DNA of 64,000 bases from positions 160,001-224,000 of the forward strand of contig JALIZF010001838.1 in the NCBI GenBank assembly GCA_029948255.1, given 5' to 3'. How positions within the stretch are numbered: position 1 is the stretch's first letter; each line of letters starts with the position of its first letter. The notes under the pieces were generated by a model. It had not been told where the DNA came from. It saw only the letters and a list, made by a program, of their open reading frames with translations, and searched no databases. The DNA comes from Telmatactis stephensoni. Taxonomy: Eukaryota; Cnidaria; Anthozoa; Actiniaria; Isophelliidae. Position numbers and translations under genes: made by a program. This document shows positions 1 to 9,469 of this stretch, piece after piece.

Positions 1-35
1 GCAACCTGTTCTCATAAATAATTGGAAAATATTAT

Positions 36-260
36 ATTGGTAGTATCGTGAGTAGCCCGAGTGAACGCATATTCTTATCGATTGGTAGTATCGTGAGTAG
101 CCCGTGTAAACGCATATTATTATCGATTGGTAGTATCGTGAGTAGCCCGTGTAAACGCATATTATTATCGATTGGTAGTATCGTGAGTAGCCCGTGTAAA
201 CGCATATTATTATCGATTGGTAGTATTGTGAGTAGCCCGAGTAAACGCACATTCTTACCG
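36..260. repeat. 45-bp minisatellite, 5 copies, overlapping a splice donor
   Basis: Five head-to-tail 45-bp units start at about 36, 81, 126, 171 and 216. The unit is a multiple of three and has no stop on either strand in one frame, so it makes long spurious reading frames. The right-most unit contains the minus-strand splice donor of the adjacent DUF229 exon (GT at 258-257). The other units carry a changed version of that site. Confidence 0.95.
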
Positions 261-3200
261 TTAGAAAATTGTTCTTGTATCATGTTGTTGAGTTTACCAA
301 GAGCAAACTCAGCCATCCACAGATGTTTGGGTGAATTATCTTCATATTTGTCCTCAGCACCAACACACTGGCATTTCACCAAAGGCATTAAGGGCACATC
401 ACTACACGAACGATTTGGTGCCATCTTTCCAAGGACTCCAACTACTTTAGGATCCAAAGAATCACGCTTATCTTTATCATTTATTGACATGATTGCTCGA
501 TGGAGATCCAATACTGTAACTAAACGTTTTTGGTTACTTTCTAAGACTTCCATTTTTTCTTTTCCTAAGATTTCTGCTACCCCATGAGGTATAATCATAA
601 ATGACAGGGGATTATAACGTTCGTAGTCTCCACTTAAGGTTGAAAGTGCGAATGATGTCCTTCGGTGTCCATGATCACCGAAAAATATTGTCCATGTAAG
701 CGGATCTCTGAAATAATAGACACAAGAAATGTTTGTAAAACTGATAAAGATGCAATACCCTGCAAGAGCGGAAAGAAACGGTTTAGGGAGGAGGGAGAAA
801 TAGCCCCAAAAAGTAGGGAGGAGGGAGAAAAGAGGCAGAAAAATCGGCTTGGGAGGAGGGAGGAAAACAATTATGAGATGTAGTGAAGGAGAAATGGCCG
901 AAAAAAAGTAGGGGGAGGAAGAAATAGGCTCAAAAAGTAGGGAGGAGGGAGATTTAGACTCCTGTTCCTCTCCACTCCTGCAATATGTCAGTTGAGTTGC
1001 TTCTTTCAAGCTTCGTTACTTTCTACTTTCTAGCTCCCCCCTCCTTCCTTCTTTCCCCCAATCCTACCAGTTTATCTCAGTTAAACATGCATTTACAGTT
1101 TCTTTCTTTTTGCATTAGTTTACTATTTCTTCCTACTCAAACCACTCCTTGATTTCCTTCCTTAGAATTTCCCTCTTTTTCCCTACATATTCCTTTCTTC
1201 CCTCTTCCCTCCTTTTACCTAATTCCAGTCTTTTTCCATTCTATTTCCTTTCCGATCTTTTTCTATTCATTTACTTTCAAACATCAGCATACCTGGCCAT
1301 AGTGTAAATATAATCCGCAAGCACACCATCAATGTTGCGAATTCTTTTACCAGTTTCTGAGTGTCCAGTACTGATGTGGATATATGAAATAAATGGTGCT
1401 GCATTTTTGGTAGTCCTCACAGCTCTGGAAAAATCTTTCATATAACTCAGAAAATAGGAGCTGAAGAATTTTCCATTCAAACAAACTTTTTCAGGATCTC
1501 CAAAAGGATTGGTTTTGCCATACTGTTTGAGAACCTCACACGAGAAGAAGGTGATTCCATAATGGTCAATATGTTGCATGCTGATACTTTCCTTGAACTT
1601 CTTCCATCTAAAAAATCAAAAAGAAAGAAAGGTGTTTACTCAGCTAATTGGTCTATTGAATACCAGTTTCCTTATTTTCTGGGTTTTTTAAAGATTTGAT
1701 ATGCGGCAAGCTTTTAAATTAAAATTAAAATTAATTAATTGATTAAAATTTACAGGCCCGTCGCTTGGGGTTGCTCGAAGGTTCGGATGAACCCCACTCC
1801 CTTCCCACAGAAAATAGAGTAGTACTTTCCCTTAAGAAACTACAGTCACATGCATTTCTTTCTAAATTAACCTTGGGTGAATGCTGGTGAATTATGGTTT
1901 TATCAAAATCCCGAACTTCAGCTATTTATTTTAACGATTTCTTAGTTTTAAAAGCTGAAGTATTTTGAAGCATATCTATTTATTCTTTCATAATATATTT
2001 TTCTTTATCTGTCATTTCTCTCTTACTCTCTCTTTTAATTAACAACTTATTTTGATTTTGAAACAGAAAAAGAAAAAAGAAAAAAGAAAAAAAAAGATTG
2101 ACCCCTAGCCGGTTTCAAACCGGGCTCTTACATTTGCTCATTTGCTTCACAGTTCAAGGGTTTTCCAACTACGCCACGGGATCGCGTAATTTACATAACA
2201 ATAGATAGCCAATTCACAGAATACACTAGGTTATTTTGTCCTCCAAATTCCTTAGTAGACCAGTTAGCCTAGTGGTAAGGTTCAGTCATCTATGGCCTAG
2301 GATCCGACTGTTTCCTCCCTCTTTGACTGCGAAGCTCGCTGCGTTCTACCGGATAGCGCGGAAGGGGCCGAAATCTCCATCCTATACGTAACATGCGATG
2401 ATTCAGCGATTTGTCTGGATGCATGGTCCGATTTTTTGGGTTTTGCATAAAATTAGCATACTAATTTCGGGTTCGAGTCCTGCCTGCGCCAACAACTTTT
2501 CTTTTTTTCTTTTTTTTCTGTTTTTAATGGATTCTATTTATCTTCTCTAATTTTTCTTGGCTTAAAATTCTTTTTCTCAATGAAGAAAACTACATTAACT
2601 CTTTATATTAGCTTGATGCTTTCAAATTTTGCGTAATTTAGAAAAACAAATTCAATGAAATAAGATTTTTCTAAAAAAAATGTTCATTCCACTTTCCAAA
2701 AGCCAGCTGGTCAGTCTCGGACACTTATGCAGGTAATTCTGAAGGACTCCCTAATCCCAGCCGAATATGGTAGAAATCGAAACTCCCCTATCAAATCAAA
2801 TAAAATAAAATCTTTTAGTTGTTTAAGCAGGTTGGATCTCTGGCAACCATTATTGGCTGATGTGGACCTGCTGGCACTCACACTCACTACCTCTAAATTA
2901 AATATTTTTCATACATCACTCAACTCGCATGTTGATTATTATTTGAGGGAGGAAAAACCGGAGAACCCGGAGAAAAAACCCTCGTGACATGGGAGAGAAC
3001 AAAACATCAAACAAACTCAATTCACATCTGGTCACAGCGGGGCTCGAACCAGCGAACCCTAGACCCTAGACCACAGCGGTGAGAGGCGAGTGGCTTAACC
3101 ACTACGCCACCCATGCCACCCCATGCCACCCATGCCGGCGTATGTACTGGTGTGTAAGTAAAACATATAAACAAACTGACCTCTCTGGGGTTGGTATTGA

Positions 3201-4785
3201 ATTGGGTGTTATTTTAACATTAGTAAGCACTGTCCCCCATCTATCATACCAACACAGGTCTTCCTGGAATATCGTCTGGTAGCCATGCTTATGAAAATGT
3301 TCGTACATAACAGTTAAATCCAATGACTGGCTGCTCTACTTGTTTGCGTCCATAATCTTGATTGTCTGGGAATATTACAATAATAATTAAAACAACTCTC
3401 AGGAAAAAAAATCCTCGTGAAATTGCGCGCATGGCTTCATCGCACAAAGCTCGTACCCATTATTTGTTAGACTTAAATTAATCGTAGTACTTGGCCGCTA
3501 GTGTATCTCATAAAGTTATATGGGCGTTTCTCGAAGTGCGCTCGGTATTGCCAATTTCTATGATTTTAGGGGTAAGTTTACGGGTGCGCGCGCATTTTCG
3601 TATTTTCCCCGTAATTAATGAGCTCTTATCAGGTATTTTCAAATTCGTAAAACAGAAAAATAATTACCATAGCTGGAAAGAGCATGTTGAAATTAGCAAG
3701 ACAGTGAAGTTTAAAGGAATTAAGTCCAAAACGCGCGAGAATATGAATTTTTGAAAAGTGTGAATTTGTAAGAAAACCTTTGCTGGTAGGCATCTCTTGC
3801 CTACCAGCGAATGTTTTCATCACAAAATTTCGATTTCGGAAAATTCATATCTTCGTGAGTTTGAAAGTTACGTCATTCAAACTTCACAGTTTTACTAATT
3901 TTGACGTGCTCTTTTCAGCTATGGTAATTATATTCCTGTACTGTGACTTTTGGAATTACATGATAAAAGCTCATTAACGTGCCTCTCAAGTTATTGGCTC
4001 TTTCAAGAAACAGGGCTCCAGTAATTTGGAATCGGGTATGTGAATGGCAAAATTTTATACCAGCAAAAGTGTAGAAGGATTATAACTTTTGTCCGACGCA
4101 TTAAGATCCCCCCCCCCCTCCCCCCAGGAAATGAAAATTCTGAATTCTGAACGATCCGACGAAGGAAAAAAGATAACATATTTTTGTCCTCGTAGACTTA
4201 CCTACTACAAATCCAGAGTAAAATGTACGGATATTCTCAAAAGTGCTGGTTCCAACGCTTTGAAATAGCTCAAAGTCCAGTACTGTTGCTGGAAATGTAT
4301 CGTTATAAATCACATCTCGAAAGGCACTGACTGACTTTTTCAGCATCCGATAAAAATGTGGTCGGGAAATGGAGTCTAATACTACAATATTAATATTTAT
4401 TTTCTTGGCAGAGTTTGCAGTTTTCTTCAAGTAAAAATTAGGCGGGAAAACCAGTGCTTGGAGGATATTTCCGCATTTGATAAAGCAAAACGTCTCTCCT
4501 TGTTTTTTTGCTTTTTCGACAAACTCCGACGCCTTCTCATTACTGAAGGGATTTATTGGGCTCCAGTCCTTGACAACGCCTAGTACAGAGTCAACTTTGC
4601 TCATAAATACTGTGTTAGTTTTACAGACGTGAGAGGAACAACTTAGTTTGGTTTCTGGTTCTTTGTCTTTGTTTTCAAACCAACAAATGTCGCTCCATTC
4701 TGTGGTGTCACATTTTCTAACTTCGGGAGGTTCTCTTGGACTTCCAAAATATTTGTTTATTGTTTGACAAGCTTTTTCATCGGGC
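259..4785 (-). CDS. DUF229 sulfatase/alkaline-phosphatase-fold protein, partial at both ends
   Basis: Four exons are supported on the minus strand: 4785-4202, about 3335-3181, 1607-1293 and 707-259. The last three join in phase (an AGA Arg codon is rebuilt at both 3181/1607 and 1293/707). Family motifs appear in order: LDSISRPHF, where DUF229 proteins carry their first metal/nucleophile-region motif; the FQEDLCWYDRWG block; the block around HIDHYG and TNPFGDPEKVCLNG; a conserved His in STGHSETG; and the metal-binding DHG in FFGDHGHR, followed by CSDVP and the end of the domain. Proteins of this family are usually membrane-anchored or secreted and belong to the alkaline-phosphatase-like superfamily; substrates are mostly unknown. 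The N-terminal exon is unresolved (candidate coding at about 5075-4885). The junction 4202/3335 does not agree in phase with the acceptors I can see, so a small exon may be missing there. The gene runs past base 1. Confidence 0.85.
2098..2184 (-). tRNA. tRNA-like unit (pseudogene or SINE head)
   Basis: On the minus strand there is a box-A-like TGGCGTAGTTGG, a box-B-like GGTTTGAAACC whose T-arm stem (CCGG/CCGG) pairs, and six pairs of an acceptor stem (GATCCC with GGGGTC). A T/C-rich tract follows it in the sense direction, as expected of a Pol III terminator. I could not assign a convincing anticodon arm, so a functional tRNA is doubtful. Confidence 0.35.
2263..2493 (+). repeat. split tRNA-like element (boxes A and B about 190 bp apart)
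   Basis: A box-A-like TAGCCTAGTGGTAAGG at about 2272 and a box-B-like GGGTTCGAGTCC at about 2468 lie on the plus strand, separated by an unrelated insert and followed by a T-rich tract. The spacing is too long for a tRNA gene. It may be an interrupted tRNA-derived repeat. Confidence 0.35.
2880..3130 (-). mobile_element. tRNA-derived SINE
   Basis: Read on the minus strand, it has a tRNA-like head with box A GGCGTAGTGGTTAAG and box B GGTTCGAGCCC, followed by a body containing CTCCGGGTTCTCCGG. The same head-plus-body arrangement recurs at 33120-33340, which shows it is a dispersed family. Confidence 0.7.
3613..3978. mobile_element. fold-back MITE
   Basis: Two arms of about 150 bp are inverted copies around a perfect small palindrome (GCTGGTAGGCA ... 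TGCCTACCAGC at about 3781-3807). Arms carry the phrase AATTCATATCTTCGT, shared with fold-back elements at 8312-8605 and 56160-56490. Confidence 0.7.
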
Positions 4786-4884
4786 CTAAAAATTGGAATA
4801 AGAACGTTTTTTGTAAATAATTGTATATATTGTACAGCTTGCATCAATTTGCTGCTAATTGCATCGAATTGTGAGTACTTTGAA

Positions 4885-5080
4885 GATGGCAAACTTGATC
4901 GCAAGTTATACAAGTTTTGTCTTGTTTGAAGAGTCGTCCGCCCTCCACCACCCCCCAAGCGTCACAACTTTTTCTTGTTGCGCTAAACTGAGCACGAATT
5001 TCTGTACATTTCCGTACGTAATTCAAACAAAAACTAACTATATTTTCTCCTTGTACTTTTATTAGCTGATATTCATCAAG
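4885..5080 (-). CDS. possible Cys-containing 5' exon of the DUF229 gene
   Basis: An open minus-strand frame with several cysteines lies directly upstream of the DUF229 exon at 4785-4202, and would encode the extracellular region before the catalytic domain. I could not find a donor whose phase matches the acceptor at 4786, so its membership in the gene is inference. A 180-bp MITE (5108-5287) sits just upstream and separates it from another open frame at 5465-5293. Confidence 0.3.
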
Positions 5081-5107
5081 AGTTTCCTTGGGAGCTTTAG
5101 AATTGCA

Positions 5108-5287
5108 CAGGGGCGTATCCAGGGGGGGGGGGGGGGTTCCCCAGGGTGCCCGTGAACCTCCTTTGAAAACAAAAAGATGATAGAAATAAAAGAATCTGAC
5201 TGGAGAAACTGGAAGTGTGCATGACCCCCCTTTGGTGGAAAATGGAAAGTGTGACCCCCCCTTTGAAATATTCTGGATACGCCCCTG
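5108..5287. mobile_element. 180-bp MITE with 5-bp TSD
   Basis: Terminal inverted repeats are exact: CAGGGGCGTATCCAG at the left and its reverse complement at the right. The element is flanked by a 5-bp duplication TTGCA (5103-5107 and 5288-5292). A second copy lies at 46884-47057 with its own TSD. Confidence 0.9.
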
Positions 5288-5589
5288 TTGCATGGAGTGA
5301 TGTTCGGCAAATGAAAAGGGCAAGCCAAGTGAAAACTCGCATCGACTTGTATCTTGTTTTATCCCGACCGAAAACCTTCGACATTCCAAACATTTCCACT
5401 GTCAGTCGTACGAAAACGACATGTATTTTCTTACACGTATGGTTGGCATCCATTCTGTTCTTCATGTTTTATATTGGACTGTCCAATTAAGGTCTTTCTT
5501 AACTTTGTATAATGGCAAGGATATACATCAGGATAATAACCTACAATAAAGACGAAGTTGCCTATCATTAGTAATATATTATTAAACAG

Positions 5590-5614
5590 ACAGACAGACA
5601 GATAAATAAAATAA

Positions 5615-5661
<47 letters not shown>

Positions 5662-5752
5662 ACAAACAAATAAACAAATAAACAAACAAACAAATAAACA
5701 AACAAACAAATGAATAAATAAATAAATGAATAAATAAATAAACAAATAAAAA
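5590..5752. repeat. (AAAT/AAAC)n microsatellite
   Basis: Degenerate 4-bp array that produces spurious hydrophobic reading frames on the minus strand. Confidence 0.95.
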
Positions 5753-5779
5753 ATTTATATAGTTAATAGCAGTTTTTTT

Positions 5780-6128
5780 GGAAGAGGGTCTCCGATCGGA
5801 AATGGGCGGGGATGCTTGTCGTACCTTTCAGGGGTCTAAATCAGTGATCTGGTATCTTCTAGGGTGTCTCAGACTTTAGTAATAAAATATCTAAAATAAG
5901 CATTACTGGGACGATTTTAATGATCTGACTTGTGTTTCTTGAGCACATCAATAAAAATTTTTTTGGGGGATTCTTCTATTTTTTGTTTTTGAATTGATAC
6001 CTTTTAGGTGTAGAGATCAATTGTTGTCACTCCCACTCAGGTAGCTTTTAGGGGTCATTTTCAAAATTCCCTACGAGCATCCCCACCCTCTTATATAGGA
6101 TTCTCCCCCCCCCCCCCCCCCCCCGGGG
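5780..6128. mobile_element. degenerate copy of the GGTACC-motif MITE family
   Basis: It shares the end sequences (GATCGGAAATGGGCGGGG near one end, a long C-tract ending in CCGGGG at the other) and repeated TACCTTTTAGG-like motifs with the better preserved copies at 13990-14394 and 17956-19055. I see no clear target-site duplication. Confidence 0.6.
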
Positions 6129-7209
6129 TATTTAAGCCTAACTACCAAGTGCCCCTAGCTATGTATGGGACGTTAATAGAATACAGTGAAATCCCAATTC
6201 CAAATTCCAAATTTAAAATTTCGAAAATTTAAAAATTAAAAATTAAAAATTAAATAATAATAGTTAAAAACTGGTTCGAGAAATCGCGTGTTCGAGATAT
6301 GGGGGGTAAAACTACAGTGAAACAAATCCAAGGGAAACACCAATTTGGTTCGAGTTATCGCGAGGTTAGAGAAACTGAGGGTTTGAGAAATCCTGCTGTA
6401 ATTAATGGTCTGGGCAAGCAATGATCAGCTGGTCAAATGTACCAACTGAAAGAAAGCAGTTGCTATGGAGACTGTAATTTCCAAATCAAGCTGAAATTAT
6501 ATTATTACGAAACGGAATTGCTTACCATGTGATTGACGTGGCCGAACAAGAATAAGACTTGCTCTGAGTGGAGATAATTTTCCAAGTAAAAACATCACGA
6601 TAAAAGACCCAACAGCTAGTATGTGTAGAAAAATGAAAAGATTCCTCTAAATAATAAAGAAAAAACAGTTAATGATGTTAAAGCAAACAAACAAAAACAA
6701 ACATAAAACAAAAAAGAGAGAGACATCAAATTGCTTACCAAACGAAGCAGAGAAATCGCAGCCGCCATTTTGCAGCTCAGCACTCTCAGTTCGAGTCTCT
6801 GTTAGTAGTGATAAGAATTATTTTCTTGAAAATATCTCTGAAGTGTACTTTTTTTTAAATTTGACAATTATTAGGGAAAAGCTTTTGCAAATACTTAACA
6901 TAATCTAGACTCAAAGTCTGAAAAATTTCTGAATGAAAACTTTCAAAGAAGATTCCTCCCTTGAAACGCCAGATTATTAACAAACTAGAATAATGCCAAA
7001 AATGGCCTTTTATGAATGAAAAACGGCTACATCAATTCAGTTACCTTCTGAATTTGAGTAAGATCCGAGTTTTAACTCCTTCGAGGCGAAAACAAAAAGG
7101 AAAAGTGCTCTTTTTGTAGAGAAGTCGGCTTTGACAGCCAACTGAAACCAAGCGACAAGGAACGACGTAAAAAGCACAGGTAACCCAAAACGCCAAAATA
7201 TTATATATG

Positions 7210-8280
7210 ATACCGAGACGCGAAACGTCGAGATAAATATTCCTAAAACCACTATTCACCGACAGCGAAGAGAATAATTGTTTTAGTATATACCAACTCC
7301 ACAACCCAACACTTTAGGATTCATAAAACTACATTACTTTTAGATTTTGAAATAATAGCAATGCGTGACAAAGCGTGACAAATTAAAGCGCGCGAAAGTT
7401 TATAAGCCTCGTTTGCAGACTCTCAAGCTAGGAACACGTTTGGTCTCTACAAATACTGTCAGTAGCTGCAGACTTTACCTATTTTAGCATGTTTCTTAGT
7501 ACTTTTAATCACATTCTTGAATAGAGGACAACTTTAATCTCTGCAAACAAGTGTTTAAGAACGAAAGGCGAATTGGATCGATCAGAAACACGATTCGATG
7601 AACGTTTTCGCGAGAGATCGACTGTCAGTTCTACAGCTGCTCTTTCAAGCTTGCTTCAAGTCTTACCTAAAGATCGGTTGTGTTTGTTGGACACACTTTA
7701 CAGTTCAGGCTTTTTAGACTTTTTAAGGCCCTTTGGAGACATCTCAAGATGATTGTTTGCCTCAGTAAATTCTGGAAAGCTTGTGTTTATTATGGACAAA
7801 CAAAAGCTGAAAAGTGCTGAGTCAATTGGCTAAGGTAAGCATTATAAAATTGAATCCGTCTTATTTTCGTATATTATAAAATGTTCTCTAAATGATCAAG
7901 ATTTTCTAGTTACCTTTTATTTCCAAATCTATGTTGCTAAAAAACTATTTAGGAAATGAAAAAGCCGTGTAAATTTAACAGAAAATTTGCAACAAATATC
8001 GGCTTTGAATATAACTTGACATGACAACATGTTTAGTTTGTTTCTCTCTCAATACACTTCGATACTCTTCAAACCGGATAAATGTAGAAGCTTTCTTTAG
8101 TTTTAATTAGAAGACTGTTATGATTTTCGTTAAAAGAGACTATGCATTTTGTTGAAAAGCTGTATCTCCCGAGCTTACATGGGAAGTAGATATAGTCTCA
8201 GTCATGTTCCGAGATAGCGAGCCAATAGAATCGCTCAATCTAGATCTTTATACAAGGTTGTGCGGTTGGTATATATATAT
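7210..8280 (+). mobile_element. about 1-kb dispersed repeat, inverted relative at 52-53 kb
   Basis: Long blocks match the reverse complement of 52255-53215, for example around AGGAACACGTTTGGTCTCTAC and ATATACCAACTCCACAACC. The two ends of the unit themselves resemble inverted repeats (ATACCAACTCCACAACC and GGTTGTGCGGTTGGTAT), suggesting a non-autonomous DNA transposon. Confidence 0.6.
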
Positions 8281-8311
8281 ATATATATAACATGAGATAT
8301 TGATTTATCAG

Positions 8312-8605
8312 AAAAAGGAATTAACTATCAAATTTGTCATATTGATAAAAGTAAAATTGCAAAGTTTCGAAAAGAATGTCCTTAAACTGACGAAGATATG
8401 AATTTTTGAAATTAAGCATTTTTGCAAAGAAATATAATGCCCCGCTAGCCTCGATATCATGCTGGACACATACAATTCTTTGCACCAAAAAATTCCAAAA
8501 ACGCTTTGTTTGAAAAATTCATATCTTCGTCATTTTAAGGGTAATCACCTCGAAACTTCGCAATTTTATTATTATTGATGTGGCAAATTTGATAGTAATT
8601 TCCTT
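8312..8605. mobile_element. fold-back MITE (same family as 56160-56490)
   Basis: The arms are inverted copies, beginning near CTATCAAATTTGTC and ending near GGCAAATTTGATAG. Internal phrases such as AATTCATATCTTCGTC are shared with the copies at 3613-3978 and 56160-56490, and one arm recurs at 26840-26930. Confidence 0.75.
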
Positions 8606-8808
8606 CTATCGTAGAATCGGGCCTCTTCCTACATTAGTTTCCGGCATTGTGAAGGTATTTATAATTAAATTAATTGAAATGTACAACTAGTGCAATCGCC
8701 ACAAACTCTTCAAATATACGTTGAAAATTTATTGTAGGGGGCGCAAGGGAGGGGAAGGGGTAATGCAATAGCTCTATTTAATCTCATGTCAAAGTCACGT
8801 GAGCATCC

Positions 8809-9020
8809 ATTCTTTCTTTCTTTCTTCCCTTCTTTCTTTCTTTCTTTCTTTAATTCTTCAATCTTTCCTTCCTTCCTTCCTTCCTTCCTTCCTTCCTTCC
8901 TTCCTTCCTTTCTTTCTTTCTTTCTTTTTTCTTTCTTTCATTAATTCATTCATTTTTTCTTTCATTCATTCATTCATTCATTTATTCAATCTTTCTTTTT
9001 TTCTTTCTTCCTTTCTCTTT
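8809..9020. repeat. (CTTT)n/(CCTT)n microsatellite
   Basis: Low-complexity pyrimidine tract in the 5' flank of copy 1. A comparable tract at 27405-27670 lies in the same place relative to copy 2. Confidence 0.95.
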
Positions 9021-9235
9021 TCCTCTTTCTCATTAGCAGCATTAGACTAGATTTTTTCCGGTCAGAACTACCAATAAAATCCCCTTCTCGACACCGGCGT
9101 TTAGGCTGTGGTATTAGATAACAATGTATGTCTGATTATTTGCTTGACATTGTCTGTATTAATCCCTGTCTCCAGACCTTCCTTCTCTTTTCCTCTTTTT
9201 CATTTGACTATTTTTTTCCGGTCAGTTGTTAGAAC

Positions 9236-9469
9236 TACAAGCTAACTACAACCCTGAGCCTCAGGACAGTGATATAGCAGAATTCCTCTCTCGACATCCG
9301 TGTAGGTTATATTATTAGATAACCCATGAGGTCGGTGATTTCTCACTGGCTGAGAAGTTGGACACTTAATATTGGCCGTTATCCAGTCTCGATATAATTC
9401 CATCCTGCTATAATAATATTTCAGCTTTTGCGGCAGAGATAATATATCATTCAACTATAGACTTCAATC
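9236..9469 (+). promoter_or_regulatory. conserved 5' flank of paralogue copy 1
   Basis: About 230 bp before the ATG is closely conserved in front of all three paralogues (also 27705-27937 and 38055-38289), including the phrases GATAACCCATGAGGTC, TTGGCCGTTATCCAGTCTC and ATTCAACTATAGACTTC. It probably contains the core promoter and 5' UTR. No TATA box is obvious. Confidence 0.45.

Larger units (their letters stand above)
1608..3180. other. DUF229 intron with tRNA-like units and a SINE
   Basis: This intron holds two divergent tRNA-like units (2098-2184 minus and 2263-2493 plus) and a tRNA-derived SINE on the minus strand (about 2880-3130) ending some 50 bp from the next exon. The rest is AT-rich with no coding signal. 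Confidence 0.6.
6129..9235. other. repeat-rich intergenic region, no gene seen
   Basis: It contains a dispersed repeat at about 7210-8280 with an inverted relative at 52255-53215, a fold-back MITE at 8312-8605, a CTTT/CCTT microsatellite at 8809-9020, and from about 8520 onward sequence matching 26830-27400, which marks the left limit of the copy 1/copy 2 duplication. Confidence 0.6.

Noticed and set aside
32..1009. Single 325-residue minus-strand protein
   Set aside because: Only 707-259 is coding in the DUF229 model; the rest is intron and in-frame minisatellite, and the upstream part is pyrimidine-rich noise.
5215..5490. Plus-strand frame ending in a hydrophobic, anchor-like segment
   Set aside because: It runs through a MITE, has no downstream exon on that strand, and opposes the DUF229 gene; the hydrophobic stretch may be chance.
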